Assembly (NCBI GenBank): GCA_039796575.1
Contig: JBDKJP010000017.1
Location: 49,307 to 113,306, forward strand
Source of the DNA: UBA668 sp039796575
GTDB lineage: Bacteria > Actinomycetota > Acidimicrobiia > Acidimicrobiales > Ilumatobacteraceae
Length of the DNA: 64,000 nucleotides
Direction of reading: 5' to 3'
Part shown: positions 49,168-59,954 of the stretch, piece after piece
Numbering within the stretch: position 1 is the first letter of the stretch
How the letters are laid out: each line of letters begins with the position of its first letter
Made by a program: the position numbers and the translations under genes
Notes under the pieces: generated by a model
Seen by the model: the letters and a program-made list of their open reading frames with translations, nothing else
Databases searched by the model: none
What the model was told of the DNA's origin: nothing

Positions 49168-52100
49168 TTGGGCGACTCGTTCACCCACCTGCACGTCCAC
49201 ACCGAGTTCTCGATGCTGGACGGGGCGGCGCGCCTCGACGAACTGGTCGCGAAGGCCGTGCAGGACGGCCAACCGGCCCTCGGCATCACCGACCACGGCA
49301 ACATGTACGGCGTCCTCGAGTTCTTCAAGGAGTGCCGCAAGCAGGGCGTGAAGCCGGTCATCGGCACCGAGGCGTACATGGCGTACGACTCGCGGCTCGA
49401 GCGGCCCGCCCGCCGCGGCCGCGTCGACGACTCGGGCGGCGACACCGAGGGCGGCAAGAAGCTCTACTACCACCTCACCCTGCTCGCCGAGACCGACCAG
49501 GGCTACCGCAACCTCATCCAGTTGGCCAGCCTCGCGTTCCTCGAGGGCTACTACTACAAGCCGCGGATGGACTGGGAGTTGCTCGAGAAGTACCACCACG
49601 GGCTCATCGCCACCACCGGCTGCCTCGGCGGGCACGTGCTCCAGTCGTTGCTGCAGGGCGACGAGAAGGGCGCGATGGAGAAGGCCGGCCGGCTGCAGGA
49701 GATCTTCGGCCGCGACAACCTGTTCGTCGAACTGCAGGACCACGGCCTGCAGGCCCAGCGCGACACCAACCCGCAGCTCATCGAGCTCGCCCGCAAGATC
49801 AACGCGCCCATCATCGCCACCAACGACTCGCACTACGTGCACCGCGACGACCACGAGTCGCACGACGCGCTGCTGTGCGTGCAGACCGGTGCCACCCTCT
49901 CCGACCCGAAGCGCTTCAAGTTCGAGGGCCAGGAGCACTACCTGAAGAGCGCCGCCGAGATGCGGTACCTGTTCCGCGACTTCCCCGAGGCGTGCGACAA
50001 CACGCTCTGGATCGCCGAGCGCGCCGACGTCACCATCGAGTTCGGCAAGCCGTTGCTGCCGAACTTCCCGAAGCGTCCGCTGGAGTACGAGGACGACGCC
50101 GCCTACCTCGATCACCTCACGTGGGAGGGCGCGAAGCAGCGCTGGGGCGAGGTGCTGCCCAACGAGGTGGTCGAGCGCGTCGCGTACGAGCTGCAGGTCA
50201 TCAAGAACATGGGGTTCGCGAGCTACTTCCTCATCGTCGGCGACCTCATCGCACACGCCAAGAACACGGGCATCCGCGTCGGCCCGGGCCGTGGCTCGGC
50301 CGCCGGTTGTGCGGTTGCCTACTGCCTGCGCATCACCGACCTCGACCCCATCAAGTACGACCTGCTGTTCGAACGGTTCCTCAACCCGAGCCGCATCTCC
50401 ATGCCCGACATCGACATGGACTTCGACTCCCGTTACCGCGACGAGATGATCCGCTACGCCGCCGAGACGTACGGCCGCGACCACGTCGCGCAGATCATCA
50501 CGTTCGGCACCATCAAGGCCCGCAACGCTGCCCGCGACGCGGCCCGTGTGCTCGGCTACCCGTACGGCGTGGGCGACAAGATCGCGAAGGCGATGCCGCC
50601 GCTGGTGATGGGCCGCGACACGCCGTTGAAGTACTGCTTCGAGGAGAACCCGAAGTACGCCGACGGGTACAAGGCCGCCGCCGAGCTGCGCGCCATGTAC
50701 GACGCCGACCCCGACGTGAAGCGCGTCGTCGACGTGGCGAAGGGCCTCGAAGGCCTGAAGCGCAGCGACGGCATCCACGCCGCGGCCGTGGTGATCACCA
50801 AGGACCCACTCACCACCTACCTGCCCATCCAGCGCAAGCCCGAGGCCGGCCAGAAGGCCGACGACGCCCCCGTCGTCACCCAGTTCGAGATGCACGGGGT
50901 GGAGGAGCTCGGCCTGCTGAAGATGGACTTCCTCGGCCTGCGCAACCTCGACGTCATCACCGACACCGTCGAGATGGTGCGCGCGACGAAGGACCCCGAG
51001 TTCGACATCGACGGTGTGCCCCTCGACGACCCGGCCGTGTTCGCGCTGCTCGGGCGCGGCGACACGATGGGCGTGTTCCAGCTCGAGTCGCCGCCCATGC
51101 GTGCGTTGCTGCGCAGCATGGCGCCCACCACGTTCGACGACGTCGGCGCGCTCATCGCCCTGTACCGACCGGGTCCGATGAGTGCGAACATGCACTACGA
51201 CTACGCCGACCGGAAGAACAACCGGCAGCCGGTGTCGTTCTTCCACCCCGACGCCGAGGAACTGCTCGGCGACACGTACGGCCTGATGATCTATCAGGAG
51301 AGCGTGATGCGTGTGGCGCAGAAGTTCGCCGGCTACACGCTCGCCGAGGCCGACAGCCTGCGCAAGGCGATGGGCAAGAAGAGCCGCGAGGTCATGGCCA
51401 AGGAGCGCAGCAGCTTCGAGGCCGGATGCGAGACGAACGGCTACGGGCGCAAGCTCGGCGAGGAGTTGTTCGACGTCATCGCGAAGTTCGCCGACTACGC
51501 GTTCAACAAGAGCCACAGCTACGGCTACGGCCTCGTCACGTACCAGACCGCGTACCTGAAGGCCCACTACCCGGTCGAGTACATGGCCTGTCTGCTCACC
51601 AGCGTGAAGAGCAACCTCGACAAGGCTGCGGTGTACCTCAGCGACGCTCGCTCGGCCAGCGTGAAGGTGCTCACCCCCGACATCAACCGCTCGGTCACCG
51701 ACTTCGCGGCCCTGTCGGTGGCCGAGGTGCCGGCCGACGTCGACCTGCCGCGCAACAGCCCGGGGGCCATCACGTTCGGCCTGTCGGCCATCCGCAACGT
51801 GGGCGAGGGGCTCGTCGAGCTGTTGCTCAAGGAGCGCGACGAGAACGGACCGTTCGACTCGTTCCACGACTTCGTCGAACGTGTGCCCGAACCGGTCCTC
51901 AACAAGCGCACCGTGGAGTCGCTCATCAAGGCCGGCGCGTTCGACACGCTCGGCCACCCCCGCAAGGGCCTGCTGATGGTGTTCGAGCAGATCATCGACA
52001 CCACCGTCGTGCGTCGCCGCGAACGCGACCAGGGTGTGATGAGCCTGTTCGGCGACTTCGGTGGTGGCGGCGACGGCGGCTTCGACGAGCGCATCGCCAT

Positions 52101-52737
52101 CCCCGCGATGGAGTTCGACAAGAGCGACCGCCTGAAGTTCGAGAAGGAGATGCTCGGCCTGTACGTCAGCGACCACCCGTTGCTCGGCGTCGAGGCGGCG
52201 CTGCGTCGCAAGGTGGAGTCCGGCATCGCCGAAGCGGCCGAACGCGAGGACGGCAGCGTGCTCGTGCTCGGTGGCCTCATCACCAACCTGGCGAGGAAGT
52301 TCACCAAGAAAGGCGACCAGATGGCCGTCTTCGTCCTCGAGGACCTCGACTCGTCCATCGAGTGCACGGTGTTCCCGCGCGTGCTGATGGAGCAGGGCCA
52401 CAAGCTCGTCGACGACGCCATCGTCACCGTGAAGGGCCGCATCGACCGCCGCGACGAGTCGCGCATCGGGTTCATGGTGCAGGACGTGCAGATCATCGAG
52501 GGCCTCGACACGGCGTCGGCGGCACCGCTGAAGCTGCGCGTGCCGGCCACGTCGCTCACCGAGTTGAAGATCCACCAGATCCGCAAGATCCTGCGCGAGC
52601 ACCCGGGTGAATCGCCGGTGTACCTGCACATCGGGCAGGGCAAGGTGCTGCGCCTCGCCGACGAGTTCTGCGTCGACCTCGACCGCGTGGTCGGCGAGCT
52701 GCGCATGGCGCTCGGTCACGACGCGGTCGTGCTCTGA
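49168..52737 (+). CDS. dnaE: DNA polymerase III alpha subunit
   Basis: A 1189-residue replicative polymerase (DnaE1 type). The N-terminal PHP domain is intact (HLHVHTEFSMLDGA, LGITDHGNMYG, TTGCLGGH, TNDSHYVHRDDH), so it may hold proofreading activity as in mycobacteria. The palm aspartates are in PDIDMDFDSRYRDEM (about 412). HhH, beta-binding and OB-fold (VLVLGGLITNLARKF) regions follow. The start is a TTG supported by AGGAGGT seven bases upstream, immediately before the conserved N-terminus. Confidence 0.96.
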   Translation: MGDSFTHLHVHTEFSMLDGAARLDELVAKAVQDGQPALGITDHGNMYGVLEFFKECRKQGVKPVIGTEAYMAYDSRLERPARRGRVDDSGGDTEGGKKLYYHLTLLAETDQGYRNLIQLASLAFLEGYYYKPRMDWELLEKYHHGLIATTGCLGGHVLQSLLQGDEKGAMEKAGRLQEIFGRDNLFVELQDHGLQAQRDTNPQLIELARKINAPIIATNDSHYVHRDDHESHDALLCVQTGATLSDPKRFKFEGQEHYLKSAAEMRYLFRDFPEACDNTLWIAERADVTIEFGKPLLPNFPKRPLEYEDDAAYLDHLTWEGAKQRWGEVLPNEVVERVAYELQVIKNMGFASYFLIVGDLIAHAKNTGIRVGPGRGSAAGCAVAYCLRITDLDPIKYDLLFERFLNPSRISMPDIDMDFDSRYRDEMIRYAAETYGRDHVAQIITFGTIKARNAARDAARVLGYPYGVGDKIAKAMPPLVMGRDTPLKYCFEENPKYADGYKAAAELRAMYDADPDVKRVVDVAKGLEGLKRSDGIHAAAVVITKDPLTTYLPIQRKPEAGQKADDAPVVTQFEMHGVEELGLLKMDFLGLRNLDVITDTVEMVRATKDPEFDIDGVPLDDPAVFALLGRGDTMGVFQLESPPMRALLRSMAPTTFDDVGALIALYRPGPMSANMHYDYADRKNNRQPVSFFHPDAEELLGDTYGLMIYQESVMRVAQKFAGYTLAEADSLRKAMGKKSREVMAKERSSFEAGCETNGYGRKLGEELFDVIAKFADYAFNKSHSYGYGLVTYQTAYLKAHYPVEYMACLLTSVKSNLDKAAVYLSDARSASVKVLTPDINRSVTDFAALSVAEVPADVDLPRNSPGAITFGLSAIRNVGEGLVELLLKERDENGPFDSFHDFVERVPEPVLNKRTVESLIKAGAFDTLGHPRKGLLMVFEQIIDTTVVRRRERDQGVMSLFGDFGGGGDGGFDERIAIPAMEFDKSDRLKFEKEMLGLYVSDHPLLGVEAALRRKVESGIAEAAEREDGSVLVLGGLITNLARKFTKKGDQMAVFVLEDLDSSIECTVFPRVLMEQGHKLVDDAIVTVKGRIDRRDESRIGFMVQDVQIIEGLDTASAAPLKLRVPATSLTELKIHQIRKILREHPGESPVYLHIGQGKVLRLADEFCVDLDRVVGELRMALGHDAVVL

Positions 52738-52877
52738 CCCGCCCGCACACCCCGTCTCAGCAGGGGTTTCCGGCCGGACCACGGCAAACGACGGTTTTGA
52801 TGGCAGAATAGATGGCTCAGGTCACCGCTCCATCCACCGCCGGATGGAGCTCGCACTACGACAGGAGCTCAGGGGCA

Positions 52878-53534
52878 ATGGCACTCCAGGTGGAAACCAG
52901 GGACTGCGCGGCGCTCACCGACGGCGATCTCGACGAGATGGCGTCGATGGGGGGAGCATTCGACATCGGTGCGCTGTCGAAGGCCAAGGAAGACTGGGTG
53001 CTCAGCACCACCTGCCGGGTCGACGACAAACTCCACGGGTTCACGTTCTCCACGCTCGAGCGCATCGGTGGCACGCCGTGCGTGCTGCTGGGCATGATGA
53101 GCGTGAAGCGCACCTCCAAGCGCGACCAGGTGTTGAAGGGCCTCATGAACGAGGCGTTCCACCGTGCGCTGATGGCCTTCCCCGACGAGGACGTGGTGCT
53201 CGGTTCGCGCTTCGTCACCGCCGGCGCCCTCGAGGCGTTCAAGCAGCTCGACGAGCTCATCCCGCGTCCGGGCCACCGTGCGGTGGGCGAGGAGCGTGCG
53301 TGGGGCCGCCGTCTGGCCAAGCGCTTCGCGGTCGACTCCACGTACGACGAGCAGAGCTTCATCGCCAAGTCCAACGGCCAGAGCGGCTTCCTCGACCACG
53401 AGACCCTCAAGCCCGAGAAGGTGAAGCCCGACGTGGCGGCGATGTTCACGGGTGTCGACCTGAAGAAGGCCGGCTCGCTCATCGTGCACGGCTGGGTGAT
53501 GGCCGAGGACCTCGTCAAGCTGGGTGCGCGCTGA
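52878..53534 (+). CDS. Hypothetical protein, possible acetyltransferase fold
   Basis: A 218-residue protein I cannot name with confidence. The stretch CVLLGMMSVKRTSKRDQVLK, MNEAFHRALMAFPDEDVVLG and AGALEAFKQLDELIPRPGHR resembles the spacing of a GNAT fold, but no clear acetyl-CoA motif is seen. I prefer the ATG at 52878 (AGGAG ten bases upstream) to one at 52812, whose extra 22 residues look unconserved. It sits between dnaE and a nitroreductase gene, whose start its stop overlaps. Confidence 0.7.
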   Translation: MALQVETRDCAALTDGDLDEMASMGGAFDIGALSKAKEDWVLSTTCRVDDKLHGFTFSTLERIGGTPCVLLGMMSVKRTSKRDQVLKGLMNEAFHRALMAFPDEDVVLGSRFVTAGALEAFKQLDELIPRPGHRAVGEERAWGRRLAKRFAVDSTYDEQSFIAKSNGQSGFLDHETLKPEKVKPDVAAMFTGVDLKKAGSLIVHGWVMAEDLVKLGAR

Positions 53535-54133
53535 GCGCACCGCTCGATCAGCTCATCCGTCAGCGGCGGATGACCCGCCGGTTCGATCCGGCACCGCTCG
53601 AACCCGCCGTGGTGCACGAACTGCTCGACCTGGCCCGTCGCGCCCCGTCGGCCGGCTACAGCCAGGGTGTGCACTTCCTCGCGCTGTCGGGTGAGGCACT
53701 GGCGCGCTTCTGGCGCACCACCGGCGCCGACGAATGGTTCGCCGAGGTGCAGGGCGGGGTGCTCCAGGCGCCCGTCGTGGTGCTGCCGCTGGCCGACCCC
53801 GTGGCGTACACGTCGCGTTACAGCGAGGGCGACAAGGCCGGCCACGGGCTCGAGCTCGCCGAGAACTGGGAAGTGCCGTTCTGGCTCACCGATGCCGCGA
53901 TGGCCACGCAGAACCTGTTGCTGCTCGCGCAGGACCGTGGCCTCGGTGCGCTCTACTTCGGCATCTTCCGCAACGCCCGCGCCGCGCTCGACGAGCTCGG
54001 CGTGCCGGGCCACGTGTTGCAGGTCGGTGCCGTCGCACTCGGCCATCGTGCCCCCGACGACGCACCGAGCGGCTCTGCCCGCACCCGCGCCCGCCGGGCC
54101 CCCGTCGAGGTCATCCACCACCAGTCCTGGTGA
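53531..54133 (+). CDS. Nitroreductase-family FMN protein
   Basis: A protein of about 200 residues. LDQLIRQRRMTRRFDPAPL is the N-terminal FMN-phosphate motif; RRAPSAGYSQGVHF, DAAMATQNLLLLAQDRGLGA and a distal GALYFGIF segment complete the fold. It reduces nitro, quinone or similar substrates with NAD(P)H. No standard start precedes the motif. The CTG at 53531 overlaps the previous stop as CTGA, mirroring the ATGA/GTGA overlaps elsewhere. The first ATG (53570) would remove the conserved Arg pair. Confidence 0.8.
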   Translation: MSAPLDQLIRQRRMTRRFDPAPLEPAVVHELLDLARRAPSAGYSQGVHFLALSGEALARFWRTTGADEWFAEVQGGVLQAPVVVLPLADPVAYTSRYSEGDKAGHGLELAENWEVPFWLTDAAMATQNLLLLAQDRGLGALYFGIFRNARAALDELGVPGHVLQVGAVALGHRAPDDAPSGSARTRARRAPVEVIHHQSW

Positions 54134-54171
54134 CCCGCCGCTCCGAGCCGAGGCGCGGGGGAGCGGTTCGC

Positions 54172-54177
54172 TAGCGT
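54172..54177 (+). promoter_or_regulatory. -10 hexamer of leaderless DUF35 gene
   Basis: TAGCGT is followed by seven bases and the ATG at 54185. Confidence 0.5.
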
Positions 54178-54184
54178 TCCCCGC

Positions 54185-54580
54185 ATGGCGAACCAGATCC
54201 CTCTCGTCGAGTACCTCGAGCTCGGCGACCAGCCCCACCTGAAGGCCCTCGAGTGCACCTCGTGCGGCGCTCGTTACTTCGACCGTCGCAACGCGTGCGC
54301 CGGCTGCTCGGGCACCGAGTTCACCTCGGTGGTCGTGCCCTCCGAGGGCGTCGTCAAGGCGTTCTCCATCGTCACGTTCGCGGCGCCCGGCGTGCCGGTC
54401 CCGTTCGTGTCGGCCATCATCGACTGCGGCGGCACCAGCGTGCGCGGCAACGTCATCAACTGCGAGCCCTCGCCCGAGGTCGTGTCCCTCGGCATGCCGG
54501 TGCGGCTCGCCACGTACGTGCTCGGCACCGACGACAACGGCGTCGAGGCCATCGGATTCGGCTACGAGCCGGCGAACTGA
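54185..54580 (+). CDS. Zn-ribbon OB-fold protein (DUF35)
   Basis: A 131-residue protein with a rubredoxin-like zinc ribbon (ALECTSCGARYFDRRNACAG, CSG; four Cys) and a C-terminal OB-fold (VVKAFSIVTFAAPGVPVPF). DUF35 proteins form complexes with thiolases or SCP-x-like aldolases and are thought to bind the CoA substrate. The thiolase gene follows by twelve bases, so the pair is probably one enzyme complex. Confidence 0.9.
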   Translation: MANQIPLVEYLELGDQPHLKALECTSCGARYFDRRNACAGCSGTEFTSVVVPSEGVVKAFSIVTFAAPGVPVPFVSAIIDCGGTSVRGNVINCEPSPEVVSLGMPVRLATYVLGTDDNGVEAIGFGYEPAN

Positions 54581-54592
54581 CAGGAGATCACC

Positions 54593-55798
54593 ATGAGCGA
54601 CGACATCTGGATCCTCGGCATCACGATGACCAAGTTCGGGAAGCACCCGGACAAGGACACCGTCGACCTCGCGGCGGAAGCGGCCATGGGCGCGCTCCGC
54701 GACGGCGGCGTCACCATGAAGGACATGGGCCTCCTCGCGGCCGGCTGCCTGATGCAGTCGAACGCCGGCATCGGCCAGCAGCTGCAGAAGCAGATCGGCC
54801 AGACCGGCATCCCCGTGTACAACGTGGCCAACGCGTGCGCCACCGGCGCCACCGCGCTGCGCACCGCCATCATGGCCGTGAAGTCGGGCGAGATCGACAT
54901 GGGTCTCGCGGTCGGCGTCGAGAAGCTCGCCGGCGCGGGCCTCCTCGGTGGTGGCGGCACCCCGAAGAGCGACAAGAAGGAATGGTCGCCGTCGGGTCGC
55001 TACGGCGCCGTCACCAACACCGACGGACGCATCGGCGCGGCCAGCATGCCGGCCGTGTTCGCGCAGGTCGGCATGGAGTACGGCCACAAGTACGGCGGCA
55101 CCAGCTTCGAGCTGTTCGCGAAGATCGCCGAGAAGAACCACGCGCACAGCACGCTCAACCCGCTGGCCGCGTACACGAAGCGGATGACGCTCGAGGAGAT
55201 CATGAACGACGTCATGATCGCCTACCCGAACACGCGCAGCATGTGCTCGGCCAACTGCGACGGCGCGGCCGCCGCGGTGGTGGTCAGCGACGCGAAGCTG
55301 AAGACGCTGTCGCTCGAGCAGCAGCGCCGTGCCATCAAGGTGAAGGCCTCGGTGCTCACCAGCGACCCGTACGAAGAGGGCTGCCAGGTGTTGCCCAACG
55401 TGAACACGCTCACCAAGAACGCGGCGCGCATCGCGTACGAGAAGGCCGGTGTCGGTCCGGAGGACCTCGACCTCGTCGAGCTCCACGACTGCTTCGCCAC
55501 CGCCGAGCTGGTGCACTACGACAACCTCGGTCTGTGCGAGGAGGGCGGCGCCGCCGACTTCTTCATGTCGGGTGCCACCTGGCGCGACGGCAAGACCCCG
55601 GTCAACGTGTCGGGCGGCCTCGAGAGCAAGGGCCACCCCATCGCCGCCACCGGCATCGCCAACATCTGGGAGGTCTGCCACCACCTGCGTGGCGAGGCCG
55701 GCGACCGTCAGATCGAGGGCGCGAAGGTGGGCCTGGCCCACGTCATCGGCCTCGGCTCGGCCTGCGGCGTGCACATCCTGGAGAAGTCGGGGCTCTGA
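54593..55798 (+). CDS. SCP-x/thiolase-like acyl-CoA enzyme
   Basis: A 401-residue thiolase-fold protein. It has the nucleophile Cys in NVANACATGATALRTA, VGVEKLAGAGLLGGGG, ELHDCFATAELVHYDNLGL, the His of SGGLESKGHPIAATG, and the second Cys in LGSACGVHIL. All three catalytic positions appear filled, so thiolysis is possible. Its partnership with a DUF35 protein resembles steroid side-chain thiolase and aldolase complexes. The ribosome-binding site AGGAG lies eight bases before the ATG. Confidence 0.88.
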   Translation: MSDDIWILGITMTKFGKHPDKDTVDLAAEAAMGALRDGGVTMKDMGLLAAGCLMQSNAGIGQQLQKQIGQTGIPVYNVANACATGATALRTAIMAVKSGEIDMGLAVGVEKLAGAGLLGGGGTPKSDKKEWSPSGRYGAVTNTDGRIGAASMPAVFAQVGMEYGHKYGGTSFELFAKIAEKNHAHSTLNPLAAYTKRMTLEEIMNDVMIAYPNTRSMCSANCDGAAAAVVVSDAKLKTLSLEQQRRAIKVKASVLTSDPYEEGCQVLPNVNTLTKNAARIAYEKAGVGPEDLDLVELHDCFATAELVHYDNLGLCEEGGAADFFMSGATWRDGKTPVNVSGGLESKGHPIAATGIANIWEVCHHLRGEAGDRQIEGAKVGLAHVIGLGSACGVHILEKSGL

Positions 55799-55826
55799 CG
55801 AGCCCCGACCCCTCGCGGTCGTCGGT

Positions 55827-56324
55827 TCAGCTGCCGGCGCAGGTGTCGTCGAAGTAGTCGCCGATCGCCGACGACGCCTCGTTCACCTCGTCGGTGCTGA
55901 GCGCCTCGAGTGCCGCCACGGCCTCGGGGTCGGTCATCGCCTTGGCGAGGTCGTTGTCGTACTTCTTCAGCACTTCGCCGTAGACGCTGAAGGCCTCCGC
56001 CATCGTCCGGGCCTCGTCCTTCAGCTCCTCAGGGACGGCCTCCTCGAGCGCGCCGAAGACCTCGCCGAGGTCCTCCGCCGACCCGGTGCCGATGGAGCCC
56101 ATCGCGCCGAGGAACTTGTTGTACAGGTCGCGGCAGTCCTCGCTCACGCCGGGGATGGTGCCGGGCAGCGTGCCGAGGGTGTCGCCGCTGCCCTCACCGC
56201 CTCCGTCGGTGGCCTCTGCCGCGGCGGTGCCGCCGGCGTCACCGGTGGTGTCGTCGCTGCCGCAACCGACGAGCGTGAGTGCGCCGAGCGCTGCCGCGCA
56301 GAGCAGGGTGGGAATGCGTTGCAT
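55827..56324 (-). CDS. Lipoprotein of unknown function
   Basis: A 165-residue predicted lipoprotein: signal peptide MQRIPTLLCAAALGALTLVG with the lipobox LVGC (Cys21), a Gly/Thr/Asp-rich linker, then a helical domain (EDCRDLYNKFLGAMGSIG through SSAIGDYFDDTCAGS). Cysteines at both ends of this domain could form a disulfide. The start ATG at 56324 has AGGAG seven bases upstream. I do not recognise the family. Confidence 0.75.
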   Translation of the reverse strand: MQRIPTLLCAAALGALTLVGCGSDDTTGDAGGTAAAEATDGGGEGSGDTLGTLPGTIPGVSEDCRDLYNKFLGAMGSIGTGSAEDLGEVFGALEEAVPEELKDEARTMAEAFSVYGEVLKKYDNDLAKAMTDPEAVAALEALSTDEVNEASSAIGDYFDDTCAGS

Positions 56325-56386
56325 GGGGGTGCTCCTCCGCCGAGGGACGACACGGGTCGCCCCGGGCAGGGACAGCCTCGCAGATC

Positions 56387-58366
<1,980 letters not shown>

Positions 58367-58373
58367 ACGGGGG

Positions 58374-58379
58374 ACGTTA
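58374..58379 (-). promoter_or_regulatory. -10 hexamer of the DUF255 gene, overlapping the fabI stop
   Basis: TAACGT on the minus strand begins with the TAA stop of fabI. Seven bases separate it from the GTG at 58366. Confidence 0.45.
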
Positions 58380-59144
58380 CGCCCCCACGGCGTGGTACCC
58401 GCCGTCGACGTGGATCATCTCGCCGGTGGTGGCGGGGAACCAGTCGCTCAGCAGGGCCACGACGGCCTTCGCGACCGCGCTGGAATCGGTGACGTCCCAG
58501 CCGAGCGGCGCACGGTCGTCCCACACGTCCTCGAACTTCTTGAAGCCCGGGATGCTCTTCGCGGCGATGGTCTTCACGGGGCCCGCCGCCACGAGGTTGC
58601 AGCGGATGCCCTGCGGCCCGAGCTCCTTCGCGAGGTAGCGGCTGATGCTCTCGAGCGCGCTCTTCGCGACGCCCATCCAGTTGTAGGCGGGCCACGCGAC
58701 GGTGTTGTCGAAGTCGAGACCGACGAAGCTGCCGCCGTTGGTCATCAGCGGGGCGAACGCCTCGGCCAGCGCCTTCAGCGAGTAGGCGCTGACGTGGATG
58801 GCCACGGCGACGTCGTCCCACTGCGGCGCCATGAAGTCGTCGCCCAGGCACGCCTCGGGGGCGAAGCCGATGCTGTGCAGCACGCCGTCGATGCGGCCCC
58901 ACTTGGCGGCCAGCTCGGTGCGCACGTTGGCGAGGTGCTCGGGGTTGGTGACGTCGAGCTCGTACACGTCGACGGGTGTGGGCAGCTTGCGGCCCGTGCG
59001 CTGCGTGAGGCTGAGCGCCCGGCCGGCGCCGGTGAGCACGATGTTGGCGCCCTCCTGCTGCGCGAGCGCAGCCACCCCGTAGGCGAGCGAGGCGTCGGTG
59101 AGGACGCCGGTGATGACGATGTTCTTGCCGTCGAGGAGACCCAT
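58377..59144 (-). CDS. fabI: Enoyl-[acyl-carrier-protein] reductase (InhA/FabI type)
   Basis: A 255-residue short-chain dehydrogenase. It has GLLDGKNIVITGVLTDASLA at the N-terminus, VLHSIGFAPEACLGDDFM, and the catalytic Tyr-x6-Lys in AYNWMGVAKSALES. It also has GIRCNLVAAGPVKTIAAKSI and GEMIHVDGGYHAVGA. The YNWMxVAKSALES stretch is that of InhA, so it reduces enoyl-ACP in fatty-acid elongation. No fabG neighbour is present. The start follows a leaderless TACGAT. Confidence 0.93.
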   Translation of the reverse strand: MGLLDGKNIVITGVLTDASLAYGVAALAQQEGANIVLTGAGRALSLTQRTGRKLPTPVDVYELDVTNPEHLANVRTELAAKWGRIDGVLHSIGFAPEACLGDDFMAPQWDDVAVAIHVSAYSLKALAEAFAPLMTNGGSFVGLDFDNTVAWPAYNWMGVAKSALESISRYLAKELGPQGIRCNLVAAGPVKTIAAKSIPGFKKFEDVWDDRAPLGWDVTDSSAVAKAVVALLSDWFPATTGEMIHVDGGYHAVGA

Positions 59145-59151
59145 GCGGTCG

Positions 59152-59157
59152 ATCGTA
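59152..59157 (-). promoter_or_regulatory. -10 hexamer of leaderless fabI
   Basis: TACGAT on the minus strand, seven bases before the ATG at 59144. Confidence 0.5.
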
Positions 59158-59240
59158 GCCACCCGGTCGTCTCGGGCCGGTCGTGTCGGTGCGGCGGACC
59201 GGCCTTCGGCCCGCGGGATGCGGTGTGCAAGGCTGCACGG

Positions 59241-59954
59241 ATGCGCATCGGCATTCTCGGAGGGACCGGCCCTGCCGGCTCGGCACTGGCGGCACGCCTG
59301 GCCTCGGTCGGGTACGACGTCGTCATCGGCTCGCGATCCAAGTACCGGGCCATGGAGGCGCGCGACAGCCAGGTCGAGAAGTGGCCCGATCTCGCTCCGC
59401 GGCTCGGGTACGGCGACAACACCGCGGCCGCCGCGTGCGACGTCGTGGTCATCGCCACGCCGTGGGACGGTGCCGCCACGACGGCCCAGGAGAACGAGGA
59501 CCTGCTCGCCGGCAAGGTGGTCGTCAGCATGGCCAACGCACTGGTGCGGGTCGGCCACGAGTTCCAGCCGCTCGTGCCGCCGCGCGGCAGCGTGGCTGCG
59601 CACGTGCAGGCCGCCGTGCCGCGGTGCCGGGTCGTCGCCGCGTTCCACCACCTGCCCGCCACCGAGCTCGGCCACATCGGTGAGCCCATCGACAGCGACG
59701 TGCTGATCTGCGGCGACGACGCCGACGCAGTGCGCATCATCAGCGAGATGGTCACCAAGATCCCCGGCTGCCGTCCGCTCGACTCGGGCGAGCTGTCGAA
59801 CGCCACGGCCATCGAGGCGTTCACGGCCGTGTTGCTGCAGTTGAACGTGCGCTACAAGACCCGCGTCGCTCCGAAGCTCACCGGCATCAAGCGCGATCCG
59901 CGTGCACCCAAGGCTCCTGTCGCCGACGAGCAGGCGGTAGCGTCGCAGCCGTGA
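59241..59954 (+). CDS. npdG: F420:NADPH oxidoreductase
   Basis: A 237-residue Rossmann protein that passes hydride between NADPH and deazaflavin F420. It has the nucleotide-binding IGILGGTGPAGSALAARLAS, VVIGSRSKYRAM (the Arg/Ser pair expected for NADPH), VVVIATPWDGAATTAQEN and AFHHLPATELGHI. It suggests the organism makes F420. The ATG at 59241 gives the standard N-terminus. Its stop overlaps the mshC start (GTGA). Confidence 0.88.
   Translation: MRIGILGGTGPAGSALAARLASVGYDVVIGSRSKYRAMEARDSQVEKWPDLAPRLGYGDNTAAAACDVVVIATPWDGAATTAQENEDLLAGKVVVSMANALVRVGHEFQPLVPPRGSVAAHVQAAVPRCRVVAAFHHLPATELGHIGEPIDSDVLICGDDADAVRIISEMVTKIPGCRPLDSGELSNATAIEAFTAVLLQLNVRYKTRVAPKLTGIKRDPRAPKAPVADEQAVASQP
59938..59943 (+). 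promoter_or_regulatory. Internal -10 hexamer for mshC
   Basis: TAGCGT lies inside the 3' end of npdG, seven bases before the mshC GTG at 59951. It would allow separate leaderless expression. Confidence 0.4.

Noticed and set aside
49126..52782. Reverse-strand open frame of 1218 codons opposite dnaE
   Set aside because: Low-complexity His/Arg/Val composition and no recognisable domain; dnaE is certain.
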